From assembly GCA_005502775.1 (NCBI GenBank), contig SCNI01000013.1, positions 1 through 64,000 on the forward strand: a stretch of DNA of 64,000 bases. Direction: 5' to 3'. Below are positions 15,969-24,116 of the stretch, piece after piece (position 1 is the first letter of the stretch; each line of letters starts with the position of its first letter). The DNA is from Microbacteriaceae bacterium 3FA27C10 (GTDB lineage: Bacteria > Actinomycetota > Actinomycetes > Actinomycetales > Microbacteriaceae). A program made the translations under genes and the position numbers. Below the pieces are notes generated by a model that saw only the letters and a list, made by a program, of their open reading frames with translations, ran no database searches and was not told the DNA's origin.

Positions 15969-16136
15969 ATGCCGAATCAGCCGAAGACCCCGACGCGAGC
16001 GTTCCGGATCTCCGACGAAACCTATTCGGCCATCGTCGAGCTTGCCCGCTCCCGCAACCTCACTGTCAGCGACGTCGTCCGCGAGGCCCTCGAGAAGTAC
16101 CTCCGCGACCAGGTCTGGGACGATTCTGCTCTCTAG
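15969..16136 (+). CDS. Ribbon-helix-helix protein, cassette copy B (rightward)
   Basis: A 55-aa protein from ATG 15969: MPNQPKTPTRAFRISDETYS, then AIVELARSRNLTVSDVVREA, then LEKYLRDQ and a short acidic tail. AFRIS is the RHH strand, and LTVSDVVREALEKYL is the second helix. It shares MPNQPKTP and the overall fold with copy A. Residues in and around the DNA-contacting strand differ, in line with its different intergenic palindrome. It is the last gene before the low-GC polysaccharide cluster. Confidence 0.8.
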   Translation: MPNQPKTPTRAFRISDETYSAIVELARSRNLTVSDVVREALEKYLRDQVWDDSAL

Positions 16137-16600
16137 TGCGCTATTTGCGCCAACAGGACCCGAGCGAATGCGGGCAGGGCGTCGCCTAGGGCGGTGTGAG
16201 TTCGTATCCTTGACCTTCGCAATACTTGCTCACGCGTAGGTTTATTGACCACTATCGAGACCGTGGACTTGGTGCCACCTTGTACTTCCCCGATAGGTCT
16301 AGTCGAGGTGCGTAGAGACTTCGATGTGATTCGACATACCGAAGCGACCCATCAATGGGCACCCTGCGCTCGGCTAGGCGTTTGAAAACGCGCCTATCTG
16401 CGAAGGTAGAGCTGTTGGTTGGTGAGACTAGACAAGTCCTCAAGTTGGCGCGGTCGCTAGTCGGGTGTGAGAGGCGTTGTCTCAGGCAACCGTAGCCTCC
16501 CGGAAACCTCATAGGCACAATCACCAAGCGGGCCTGTGAGAATATGAACGAGGCAATTCGTTGGCCGCAATCGGTCACCATGGGGAAAGGGCGCACCGGC
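16137..16600. other. Intergenic region upstream of the polysaccharide cluster
   Basis: About 460 bases, visibly richer in A/T than the DNA to its left. Frames crossing it on the minus strand have no start site or recognisable domain, and I reject them. It probably carries the promoter of the polysaccharide operon. A short hairpin gttg-tctcagg-caac lies near 16480. I could not assign a -10/-35 pair with confidence. Confidence 0.45.
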
Positions 16601-18022
16601 GTGGAACTTCGCAATTACATACGAGTCCTACGCAAAGGGTGGATCGCAATCACCGCGCTATTGTTGCTGGGACTTGCCGCGGGTGCCGGACTTTCAATTG
16701 CTCAGAAGCCCCAGTATCAAGCGACATCCAAGGTGTTTGTTTCTGTCCAGTCGTCAGGATCTGTCAGTGACTTGAGTCAGGGCGGAAGTTTCGCAATCAA
16801 TCAAGTCAAGTCGTATGCGGACGTCGTGACAACACCGGTCGTTCTGCAGCCAGTGATCGCGGCTCTGGGACTCAACATCGATGTGAATAGCCTGGCCGGC
16901 AAGGTCTCGGCTTCTTCGCCATTGAATACCGTCATAGTTGAGATCACGGCGACAGACGGATCGCCAGAAATGGCCGCAAAGATCGCGAATGCGGTAGCTT
17001 CGAGCTTTGAATCGACGGTTGTCGGACTTGTTGCTAATGATCAAAACGGCGTGACTCCCGTAAAAATAACGCTGCTTCAGCAGGCCGTGGTGCCATCGAA
17101 ACCGTTCACACCGAACACTCCGCTGAACATTGGGCTCGGTGCGCTACTCGGCCTAGTAGCTGGTGTAGGGATCGCAGTTCTACGGGAGCTTCTTGACAAT
17201 CGCGTTCATAACGAGCGAGACGTGGTTCAAATTTCAGATGCGCCAATTCTTGGCGGCATTGCTTTCGATCCTCGCACCCCGGAGAACCCGCTCGTTGTGA
17301 AAGACGATCCAAGGAGCCCACGGTCGGAATCGTTCCGCACGCTTCGTACAAATCTCCAGTTTCTAAGTATCGGCGATAGCCCTCGCAGCTTTGTCCTTAC
17401 GTCGTCTGTTCCCGGTGAAGGAAAGAGCACTTCGTCCGCGAACCTCGCGATCGCAATCGCTCTTGCTGGACAGAACGTAGTTATCGTCGATGCGGACCTC
17501 CGTAAGCCCAAGTTGGCGGAATATCTTGGACTCGAGGGCGGAGTCGGCCTAACCGATATCCTGGTCGGACGTGCGCAAGCCAGCGATGTAATCCAGCGAT
17601 GGGGCGACACGAACTTGTATGTGTTGCCGGCGGGCCGAATCCCACCCAATCCGAGCGAGCTGCTTGGATCCAAGTCGATGGTTGCGCTAATTGCCTCACT
17701 CGAAAAATCGTTCGACGTAGTGCTCTTCGATGCGCCTCCACTACTGCCGGTGACTGACGCCGCTGTCTTGGCAAAGAGTACGGGGGGCGCGCTACTGATG
17801 GTCGCTGCAGGGCGAGTCCAAAAGAGCCAAGTGTCGGGGGCCACGATGTCCCTGCAAAACGTCGGGGCTCGCTTGGCGGGAATCGTAATGACGATGTTGC
17901 CGACCAAGGGCCCGGACTCGTATGGCTATGGCAGGTATGGGTACGGGTATGGGTATGGGTACGGGTATGGGTATGGGGAAGAGGAGTCGCGCTCGAAGCG
18001 AAATCCGAAGCCCGCAACGTAA
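16601..18022 (+). CDS. Polysaccharide co-polymerase / bacterial tyrosine kinase (Wzz-BY-kinase fusion)
   Basis: A 473-aa protein from GTG 16601, chosen because the family typically starts at VELRNYIRVLRKGWIAI and aaaggg lies upstream; ATG 16544 is an alternative. Residues 1-190 are the Wzz chain-length domain, with two membrane helices (about 18-38 and 170-190) around an extracytoplasmic part. The C-terminal kinase has Walker A (SSVPGEGKSTSSANLA), Walker A' (VVIVDADLRKPK) and Walker B (DVVLFDAPPLLPVTD). The protein ends in a Tyr/Gly tail with at least nine tyrosines, the usual autophosphorylation cluster. It controls chain length and export of the polymer made by the downstream genes. Having both domains in one chain is usual in actinobacteria. 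Confidence 0.92.
   Translation: MELRNYIRVLRKGWIAITALLLLGLAAGAGLSIAQKPQYQATSKVFVSVQSSGSVSDLSQGGSFAINQVKSYADVVTTPVVLQPVIAALGLNIDVNSLAGKVSASSPLNTVIVEITATDGSPEMAAKIANAVASSFESTVVGLVANDQNGVTPVKITLLQQAVVPSKPFTPNTPLNIGLGALLGLVAGVGIAVLRELLDNRVHNERDVVQISDAPILGGIAFDPRTPENPLVVKDDPRSPRSESFRTLRTNLQFLSIGDSPRSFVLTSSVPGEGKSTSSANLAIAIALAGQNVVIVDADLRKPKLAEYLGLEGGVGLTDILVGRAQASDVIQRWGDTNLYVLPAGRIPPNPSELLGSKSMVALIASLEKSFDVVLFDAPPLLPVTDAAVLAKSTGGALLMVAAGRVQKSQVSGATMSLQNVGARLAGIVMTMLPTKGPDSYGYGRYGYGYGYGYGYGYGEEESRSKRNPKPAT
17922..17979 (+). repeat. Short tandem repeat coding the Tyr/Gly tail
   Basis: Iterated 6-bp units of the form ggg/c-tat/c (for example tatggctatgg, gggtacgggtat) encode the YGYGYG tail of the tyrosine kinase. 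Units are near-identical, so slippage could change the number of phosphorylatable tyrosines in steps of one, without a frameshift. Confidence 0.7.
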
Positions 18023-18152
18023 TCGACTTTAGCGTCGCGCGCGCCGGTCAATCCTTGCTGCCAAGTCCGGCGTTACATGCTGTACACATCCGTTGGCTAT
18101 GCTCGGTCGAGACGACGACGTTGTGTTTTAGCCGTGAGCGATGGGGAACGAA

Positions 18153-19640
18153 ATGGCGAGTAGCAGCGTCAATGAGGCAGTGGGCGCGATCGGGGAATCC
18201 GGGGAACGAAAGTGGCGAGAAAAATACGCTCGTCGTCTCGTTGTCTCGGACCTTCTGGTCCTAGTTTGGGTGATTTTCGGGGTACAGATTGCATGGTTTG
18301 GACTCGACACCAATGACGTCTCACTCAGGTCCCGATTTGGGGACTTGGGGCTGAGCTACACAGTCATATCAGTGGTGATCCTGGTTGCATGGATGTCGAT
18401 CTTGTCCATTTACGGAACTCGCGGATATCGCGTTATCGGAAGTGGATCACAGGAGTATCGGCTGCTAGCAGACGCTACTTTGCGCGTATTTGGATTGCTG
18501 GCGATTGTTGCGTTCCTCTTCAAGATCGATCTTGCCCGAGGCTATATTCTTATCGCTTTGCCTCTGGGCCTTGTCGTTCTCATTTTCTCCCGTTGGATGT
18601 GGCGCCTTTGGCTCGGGGTGCAGAGGGCAAATGGGCAATATTCTTCCCGAGTGCTTCTCGTAGGTTCCGAAAGCTCGATAGTCGAGATTGCGCGTGAACT
18701 ACGTAGGCAGCCGCAGTCTGGGTATGTTGTCGTGGGCGCATGCGTCCAAAATGACATAGAGCGCTCGCTAATCTCCAGCGCCGGAATAGCGGTATTTGGC
18801 GACTTTGATCATGTTCTTGAGAGTCTCAGATCGAGCGGCTCAGACACGGTCATCGTGACCAGCGCTGACGCACTTCCCGCTACGAAGGTGCGTGAGATTA
18901 GCTGGGGCCTAGAAGCTGGGCGCGAACACTTAGTTGTAGCGCCAAGCCTTGTTGATGTTGGCGGTCCTCGGATCCATACGCGGCCCGTGGCCGGGCTCCC
19001 GCTGATACACGTCGAAACCCCGCGATATGAGGGTGGCAAGAAGTTTGCGAAGCGCGCCTTCGATATCTTTGGATCCGGCGCTCTCATCTTGGCGCTTTCG
19101 CCAGTACTTCTTACTGTGGCTATGGTGGTCCGGCTGTCAAGCGCGGGCCCAGTGCTATATCGGCAGGAGCGCGTGGGCCGAAACGGTCAACCGTTCGAAA
19201 TGTTGAAATTTCGATCGATGCGTGTCAACGCCGATGCTGAATTGCAGGGGCTCCTCGCTGCTCAAGGAACCTCCGACTCCCCACTATTCAAGGTCAGGGA
19301 CGATCCGCGAATTACCCCCGTCGGAGGGTTCTTACGCAAGCATTCAGTCGATGAGTTTCCGCAACTCCTGAACGTATTCAAAGGCGACATGAGCCTGGTC
19401 GGGCCGCGACCCCAGCGCGAGGGGGAGGTTCGCCTCTACGACAGTGCAGCCAAGCGACGTCTCATTGTTCAGCCGGGTATGACCGGTCTTTGGCAAGTGA
19501 GCGGCCGGTCGTCACTAAGTTGGGAAGACGCAATTCGACTGGATCTCTACTATGTCGAGAATTGGTCATTAACCTCCGACATCCTAATTCTCTGGAAAAC
19601 GGTGCGCGCCGTCGTCTCGCCGGGTAAGGATGCGTTCTAG
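18153..19640 (+). CDS. Undecaprenyl-phosphate sugar-1-phosphate transferase (initiating PGT, WcaJ/CpsE type)
   Basis: A 495-aa protein. ATG 18153 has gggga 5 nt upstream; ATG 18141 is the alternative. The N-terminal half has about four membrane helices (VSDLLVLVWVIFG; YTVISVVILVAWMSILSIYG) and a CoA-binding-like NAD fold (VLLVGSESSIVEIARELRR). The C-terminal catalytic domain is typical of the family: FAKRAFDIFGSGALILALSP, LYRQERVGRNGQPFEMLKFR, LRKHSVDEFPQLLNVFKGDM, SLVGPRP and QPGMTGLWQVSGRSSLSWED. It transfers a sugar phosphate to undecaprenyl phosphate at the cytoplasmic membrane face and so starts the repeat unit. Its stop overlaps the next GTG by one base. Confidence 0.93.
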   Translation: MASSSVNEAVGAIGESGERKWREKYARRLVVSDLLVLVWVIFGVQIAWFGLDTNDVSLRSRFGDLGLSYTVISVVILVAWMSILSIYGTRGYRVIGSGSQEYRLLADATLRVFGLLAIVAFLFKIDLARGYILIALPLGLVVLIFSRWMWRLWLGVQRANGQYSSRVLLVGSESSIVEIARELRRQPQSGYVVVGACVQNDIERSLISSAGIAVFGDFDHVLESLRSSGSDTVIVTSADALPATKVREISWGLEAGREHLVVAPSLVDVGGPRIHTRPVAGLPLIHVETPRYEGGKKFAKRAFDIFGSGALILALSPVLLTVAMVVRLSSAGPVLYRQERVGRNGQPFEMLKFRSMRVNADAELQGLLAAQGTSDSPLFKVRDDPRITPVGGFLRKHSVDEFPQLLNVFKGDMSLVGPRPQREGEVRLYDSAAKRRLIVQPGMTGLWQVSGRSSLSWEDAIRLDLYYVENWSLTSDILILWKTVRAVVSPGKDAF

Positions 19641-20764
19641 TGGCCGGGGTGTTGATTCATGAGTGGGTAGCCCGGGCAGGCGGCTCCGAGAACGTACTAG
19701 AAGCGATGGCGGATGCGTTTCCGAATGCGGACTTGCGGGTGTTGTGGAACGATGCTCCGGCCCGGTTTGCTGAGCGAAAAGTAACCGAGAGTTGGCTCGC
19801 TCACACTCCGCTGAGGAGGAGCAAAGCGCTGGCACTGCCCGCTATGCCGTTGACCTGGCGGAGGATGAATGGATCCCAGGACTACGAATGGATGCTCGTC
19901 AGCTCTCATCTCTTCGCACATCACGCTTCGTTTCGGGGCAACAATCGAGCAATTCCGAAGCTGGTCTACGCGCACACGCCTGCCCGGTACATTTGGAACC
20001 CAGAGCTGGACGTCCGCGGAGATTCGGCCGGGGTGAGGGCTGCTTCATTAGCATTGCGCCCGCTAGATAGGCATCGAGCAAAGGAAGCTAGGGCGGTAGC
20101 GGCCAACAGCGAATTCGTCCGAGGTCGGATAGGCAAGGCTTGGGATCTGGATGCAACAGTGATCTATCCGCCAGTTGATGTCGACAAGATCGGCACCACG
20201 CTTTCTTCCAAGTCTTTGCTTTCTTCGTCTGAATCGCGTCAGCTGGATTCATTGCCTAGCCAATTCGTCCTGGGAGCTTCTAGGTTCATTCCCTACAAGA
20301 AACTCGACCAAGTAATCAGAATTGGCGAACAGATTGGCATGCCGGTGGTTATCGCTGGGAGAGGGCCGGATGAATCGCAGCTAAGGCAGCTCGCCTCTGA
20401 ATCGCAGGTCCCGGTAACGTTCGTAATCTCACCATCAGACGAGCTCTTGCACAGGATCTATGCTCGCGCGAATCTCTTTGTATTTCCGGCTATTGAAGAT
20501 TTTGGAATCATGCCGGTTGAAGCAATGGCCGCTGGGACTCCGGTGTTAGCGAACCGCATAGGCGGTGCAGCCGAGAGCGTTAGTTTCTCGCCCGCATGCG
20601 CAGTCGTTGACTTCGATGATATGTCAGCGGCCAAATCAGCGGCTGAATCGACAATAGCTCATGGCCTGAGAGTCGACCCAGCGGTTGCAACGAGGTTCTC
20701 GAGACAACGTTTCATTCAACAGATTCGAGAATGGGTGACCTCGACGGTCGAGGTTGGCGCATGA
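19640..20764 (+). CDS. Glycosyltransferase family 4
   Basis: A 374-aa protein from GTG 19640 (TAGTG overlap with the upstream stop). The N-terminal Rossmann half starts VLIHEWVARAGGSENVLEAM, with the glycine-rich acceptor loop. It contains LVYAHTPARYIWNPELD. The C-terminal half has FVLGASRFIPYKKLDQVIRI, VIAGRGPDESQLR and ANLFVFPAIEDFGIMPVEAM, whose EDFGIMPVEAMAAGTPV is the nucleotide-sugar-binding E-x7-E motif of retaining GT4 enzymes. It probably adds a sugar to the lipid-linked repeat unit. The donor cannot be read from sequence. Its stop overlaps the next ATG (ATGA). Confidence 0.9.
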   Translation: MAGVLIHEWVARAGGSENVLEAMADAFPNADLRVLWNDAPARFAERKVTESWLAHTPLRRSKALALPAMPLTWRRMNGSQDYEWMLVSSHLFAHHASFRGNNRAIPKLVYAHTPARYIWNPELDVRGDSAGVRAASLALRPLDRHRAKEARAVAANSEFVRGRIGKAWDLDATVIYPPVDVDKIGTTLSSKSLLSSSESRQLDSLPSQFVLGASRFIPYKKLDQVIRIGEQIGMPVVIAGRGPDESQLRQLASESQVPVTFVISPSDELLHRIYARANLFVFPAIEDFGIMPVEAMAAGTPVLANRIGGAAESVSFSPACAVVDFDDMSAAKSAAESTIAHGLRVDPAVATRFSRQRFIQQIREWVTSTVEVGA

Positions 20765-21750
20765 CGGCTCTTGAATCTCCTATACACCCAAATCTATGGG
20801 TAGACGCGAGGTGGTCCGGAGAGAATGGTATTGGCAGATTCTCCAGGGAAGTGCTCGCTAGATTAGGAGCGACAAACGCGATCACGAGCGGGAATCCGGC
20901 TTCGCCGTTGGATGCCGTTCACCTCGGGCGGATGAAGCTCTCCAAAGACGTCTTGTTGTTCAATCCTGGCTATAATGCGGGCCTAACAAGAGCGCGACAG
21001 TTGCTTACTCTGCACGACTTGATGCATTTGAACTCCGAGACTAGCGCTCCGAAGCGGTTCTACTATGAGCATGTCGTCAAGCCGGCGGTCAAGCGCTGTG
21101 GGGCCGTGCTCACTGTTTCAGAAACAAGTCGATCGTTACTAGCGGACTGGCTCGCAGACCCACGCGTGAGCGTGGTTAACGTCGGAAATGGCGCATCCTT
21201 CGACCTCAGTGATGCCACGCGGGGCGCGGAACCACAGCCGAATCGGCTCCTATATGTGGGAAATCTAAAGGCTCACAAGAATTTCAATGTTGTCGTTGCC
21301 GCCATGAAGCGAATGAGTGAGAAGACTCTCGACGTTGTCACCTCGGACCCGGAGGAGGCTACCGTGCAGATTAATGCAGCTGGATTGGGGGGCCGTTCGC
21401 GCGTGCTGACAGCTATTTCTGATCAGCAGCTGTCCGATTTGTATCGATCCGCTGGGGCCGTGATATTACCGTCGAGCGAAGAGGGGTTCGGGCTTCCTGC
21501 CATCGAAGCCTTGGCTCACGGTGTACCCGTCGTCTATTGGGAGGGGTGCGCCGCATTGCGCGAGGTGACAGGTGCGTTCGGATATCCGGTTCGTGATTTG
21601 CAAGACTCGAATGAATGGGCGTCCGTTGCTCGTGGTGCCTCAGCGGGACCGCGGGTGAGCGGAGCTGACTCGCGAGAATGGCTAGACCGCTATACGTGGG
21701 AAAGTGTGGCGAACCGAGTGCTCGGCACTATTTCGCAGTTGGAGCAATAA
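20761..21750 (+). CDS. Glycosyltransferase family 4
   Basis: A 329-aa protein from ATG 20761, overlapping the previous stop by four bases. It contains LWVDARWSGENGIGRFSREV at the N-terminus, LLTLHDLMHLN and VVKPAVKRCGAVLTVSETSR. The C-terminal GT-B half has LLYVGNLKAHKNFNVVVAAM and AVILPSSEEGFGLPAIEALA, with EEGFGLPAIEALAHGVPV as the E-x7-E motif. This arrangement is common in mannosyl- or rhamnosyltransferases of exopolysaccharide clusters; the donor is not determined here. Confidence 0.9.
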   Translation: MTALESPIHPNLWVDARWSGENGIGRFSREVLARLGATNAITSGNPASPLDAVHLGRMKLSKDVLLFNPGYNAGLTRARQLLTLHDLMHLNSETSAPKRFYYEHVVKPAVKRCGAVLTVSETSRSLLADWLADPRVSVVNVGNGASFDLSDATRGAEPQPNRLLYVGNLKAHKNFNVVVAAMKRMSEKTLDVVTSDPEEATVQINAAGLGGRSRVLTAISDQQLSDLYRSAGAVILPSSEEGFGLPAIEALAHGVPVVYWEGCAALREVTGAFGYPVRDLQDSNEWASVARGASAGPRVSGADSREWLDRYTWESVANRVLGTISQLEQ

Positions 21751-21783
21751 GTGGCACAGAAGGACGACCATGAGGAAACCGAG

Positions 21784-22851
21784 ATGAAGCGGATCCTATT
21801 TCTCAGTCATTCGAGCACCGTTGGCCCCTTTCGTGTGGGAAGTCACCATCTCTCACGCGAGCTGGCTGCTCAGGGTCATACCGTGTTCCACGTATCGACA
21901 CCGGTTTCTGTTGCGCATCGGATTCTTCGCCGAGGAGACGCCGACCATCGAAGAGCGTCGGCGATGGGTCCCGCACGTGACTCGGATGGTGTTGTTCATT
22001 GGATTCCGCGCACGATAGTCCCCGCAGGGCTGGCGGCGGGCCTGGATCCGAAGCAAATTGCCCGGGGTCTCGAAGCGGATTACTTTGACGTCGTCTTTCT
22101 GGATCAACCGCTGCTCTGGTCTCAAAACCTAAGGGACATTACAGACAAGCTCATCTACCGCCCCACGGATATCTACCCCGGCGGGACAAAGGCGAAGCTC
22201 CAGAGACGCGCCGTGGCTGACGCTGACGGAGTTTGCGCAACTTCTTCTGAAGTTCTCCGGCGGCTCGACGTCAAAGGGCACACCCCCTCTCTAGTGCTCT
22301 CGAACGGAGTGGACTATGGCCATTTTCGCGCCAGTGCGAGCGTTCGTGAGAGGCGCGCCATCTATGTCGGCGCTCTCGACGATCGTTTCGACATCGACGC
22401 GGTCAGCTCACTAGCGGAGGCTTACCCTGATTGGGTATTTGATCTCTATGGTCCCGGGAGCAAGTTTTCCGGCCTGAGGCTCCCGGCGAATGTTTCATTG
22501 CTCGGCCCGACGCGTTACGCGGACCTGCCGCGTTTGCTTTCAACTAGCAGCATTGGGCTTCTGCCGCTTGGGCAGCAAGTCGAGAACCTTGGTCGCAGCC
22601 CGATGAAGCTGTATGAGTACCTAGCGTCGGGGCTCTTCGTAGTTTCAAAGGAAACACCGGTACTGAAGTCCAATCCGAACGGCGGAATCTACGTCTATAG
22701 CGACAGGTCTTCACTGATAGCGTCGTTCGCGGCCGCCGCGGCCGCCGCCGCGAACGATGGTGAAAATGCACATGGCGTTCGACTGGCTGAGGCCGAGAGC
22801 TGGGGCTCGAAAGCAGCACAACTCCTCGGCTTTGTTGAAGACCTACCGTGA
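21784..22851 (+). CDS. Glycosyltransferase (GT-B fold, GT4/GT1-like)
   Basis: A 355-aa protein. ATG 21784 has gaggaaa 6-7 nt upstream and starts right at MKRILFLSHSSTVGPFRVGS. GTG 21751, directly after the upstream stop, would add 11 polar residues. The N-terminal half is divergent (LIYRPTDIYPGGTKAKLQRR). The C-terminal half includes RAIYVGALDDRFDIDAVSSL, DWVFDLYGPGS, LLSTSSIGLLPL and SPMKLYEYLASGLFVV, the usual C-terminal donor site with the E of KLYEYLASG. It resembles GumK or teichuronic-acid-type transferases. Its stop overlaps the GTG of the polymerase gene (GTGA). Confidence 0.85.
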   Translation: MKRILFLSHSSTVGPFRVGSHHLSRELAAQGHTVFHVSTPVSVAHRILRRGDADHRRASAMGPARDSDGVVHWIPRTIVPAGLAAGLDPKQIARGLEADYFDVVFLDQPLLWSQNLRDITDKLIYRPTDIYPGGTKAKLQRRAVADADGVCATSSEVLRRLDVKGHTPSLVLSNGVDYGHFRASASVRERRAIYVGALDDRFDIDAVSSLAEAYPDWVFDLYGPGSKFSGLRLPANVSLLGPTRYADLPRLLSTSSIGLLPLGQQVENLGRSPMKLYEYLASGLFVVSKETPVLKSNPNGGIYVYSDRSSLIASFAAAAAAAANDGENAHGVRLAEAESWGSKAAQLLGFVEDLP

Positions 22852-24116
22852 TAGCTACGGCACCTCGAAGCGCTGGCGTCGCCCCCGCCGGCTTCCTTAT
22901 CCTCGCCATTTCGTTTCTGCTTGTCGCACGATCCAGTCTCGTGCCTGAGCAGCTTGCCTACTCGACGCCTCTGATCGTCTCCGGGATGCTCTTAGTGGGA
23001 GTACTTCTCTACCATCGGCAATTCGCGACGCGATGGGAACTACTGTTCCCTATTGCCCTCACCTTAATCCTGACGATTAGCACGGGGGTCTACGGAAATA
23101 CGTTCGACACGATAAAGGTGTTTGGAATTGGGTTAGCGTGGGTCCTCGCGATGTGGTACGGGCTCGCGCTGGACGATCGGCAGATTCGCCTCGTAATTCA
23201 AGCGCTACTGATAATGGTCGTCGTCGAGTTTGTCATCATCTTCTTGGAGACTGTCGCTGGTGTGCCGTGGGTGCGATCGACCATAGCTGCTGATACTTCG
23301 GGCACTTACGTGGTCCGCCCAAACACGATTCTCGGTGACTGGATCAACCGCGGACAAGGTACCGTCGGGTACCCAATCCCGCTCGGTAACTTCTTCATCG
23401 TAGGTCTCGGGTTGGCGCTATTCTTCCCCGGGCTGTTGCGTCGAACACGCGTAATAGTTGGCGCTCTCGCGCTTGCCGGTGCTGTGCTAACCGGCACTCG
23501 GACGACGCTATTCGCGGGCGCAATTCTGGTTCTCGTGGGTGCTGTCGTGAGGTTTCGCCGCAATCTGCTGACCTGGATTGTCGCAGTCATTTTGGCGGTC
23601 GGCCTCGCGGTATTCTTCGTCGGCTACCTGGGGCAATCCGACTCGTCGGGAGATGTGTCATTTACTCATAGGGCTGGGTCACTGGCAAGCGCCTTTGACC
23701 TTCAAGCTCGAGGACTGCTGCCCGTTCTGTTCGGTAGCGGATATAACGTCCAAGTTGATCGGCTGGCCTCTGCCGGCTATTTCTTCAGCGGATCGACCGC
23801 TGCTGCTGATAACACGTATGTATCCATACTCCTGAGCGCCGGGATCGTCGGGATGGGCGTGTGGGTTGCGGCTGTCATAGCCGTGCTCGTTCGAGGAGCG
23901 ACTTGGACTCGGACCGTGATCATTGGATTTGCTGCGTACCTTGTGGCCTACGACGGTCTGTGGTGGCACCTCCTAGCCGCCGTGTTCTGGTTCATGCTCG
24001 GCGTTGGCATGAAACGGGCCATATATGCCGACGATGGGCGGAGCATGGTGGAGCCTGCGCTTGTGCCCAGAGCTTCCACAATTCGAACCACCACAAGAGG
24101 AGAACGCAACGAATGA
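22848..24116 (+). CDS. O-antigen ligase/polymerase-like membrane protein (Wzy type)
   Basis: A 422-aa protein from GTG 22848, overlapping the previous stop. About ten to eleven hydrophobic helices are visible (FLILAISFLLVARSS; LIVSGMLLVGVLLY; VIVGALALAGAVLTGTRTTL). The large extracytoplasmic loop between late helices contains SDSSGDVSFTHRAGSLASAF, then LLPVLFGSGYNVQ. A short GTRTT and an Arg in the loop resemble the ligase/polymerase superfamily (Wzy_C/WaaL). Its place between transferases and flippase supports polymerisation of lipid-linked repeat units outside the membrane. The family is too variable for more precision. Confidence 0.85.
   Translation: MIATAPRSAGVAPAGFLILAISFLLVARSSLVPEQLAYSTPLIVSGMLLVGVLLYHRQFATRWELLFPIALTLILTISTGVYGNTFDTIKVFGIGLAWVLAMWYGLALDDRQIRLVIQALLIMVVVEFVIIFLETVAGVPWVRSTIAADTSGTYVVRPNTILGDWINRGQGTVGYPIPLGNFFIVGLGLALFFPGLLRRTRVIVGALALAGAVLTGTRTTLFAGAILVLVGAVVRFRRNLLTWIVAVILAVGLAVFFVGYLGQSDSSGDVSFTHRAGSLASAFDLQARGLLPVLFGSGYNVQVDRLASAGYFFSGSTAAADNTYVSILLSAGIVGMGVWVAAVIAVLVRGATWTRTVIIGFAAYLVAYDGLWWHLLAAVFWFMLGVGMKRAIYADDGRSMVEPALVPRASTIRTTTRGERNE

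Noticed and set aside
14580-16136. Classic type II toxin-antitoxin pairs
   Set aside because: No recognisable toxin (RelE, PIN, MazF, Doc) is encoded, and the Cys-rich 52-aa protein has no known toxin motif. I kept it as an unassigned cassette.
16252-16614. A 120-codon minus-strand frame upstream of the BY-kinase
   Set aside because: No start signal, no coherent hydrophobic pattern or domain, and it runs over the 5' end of a supported gene.
17922-17979. Short repeats considered as a CRISPR-like or satellite array
   Set aside because: The units are 6 bp, have no spacers and encode the tyrosine tail of the kinase in frame.
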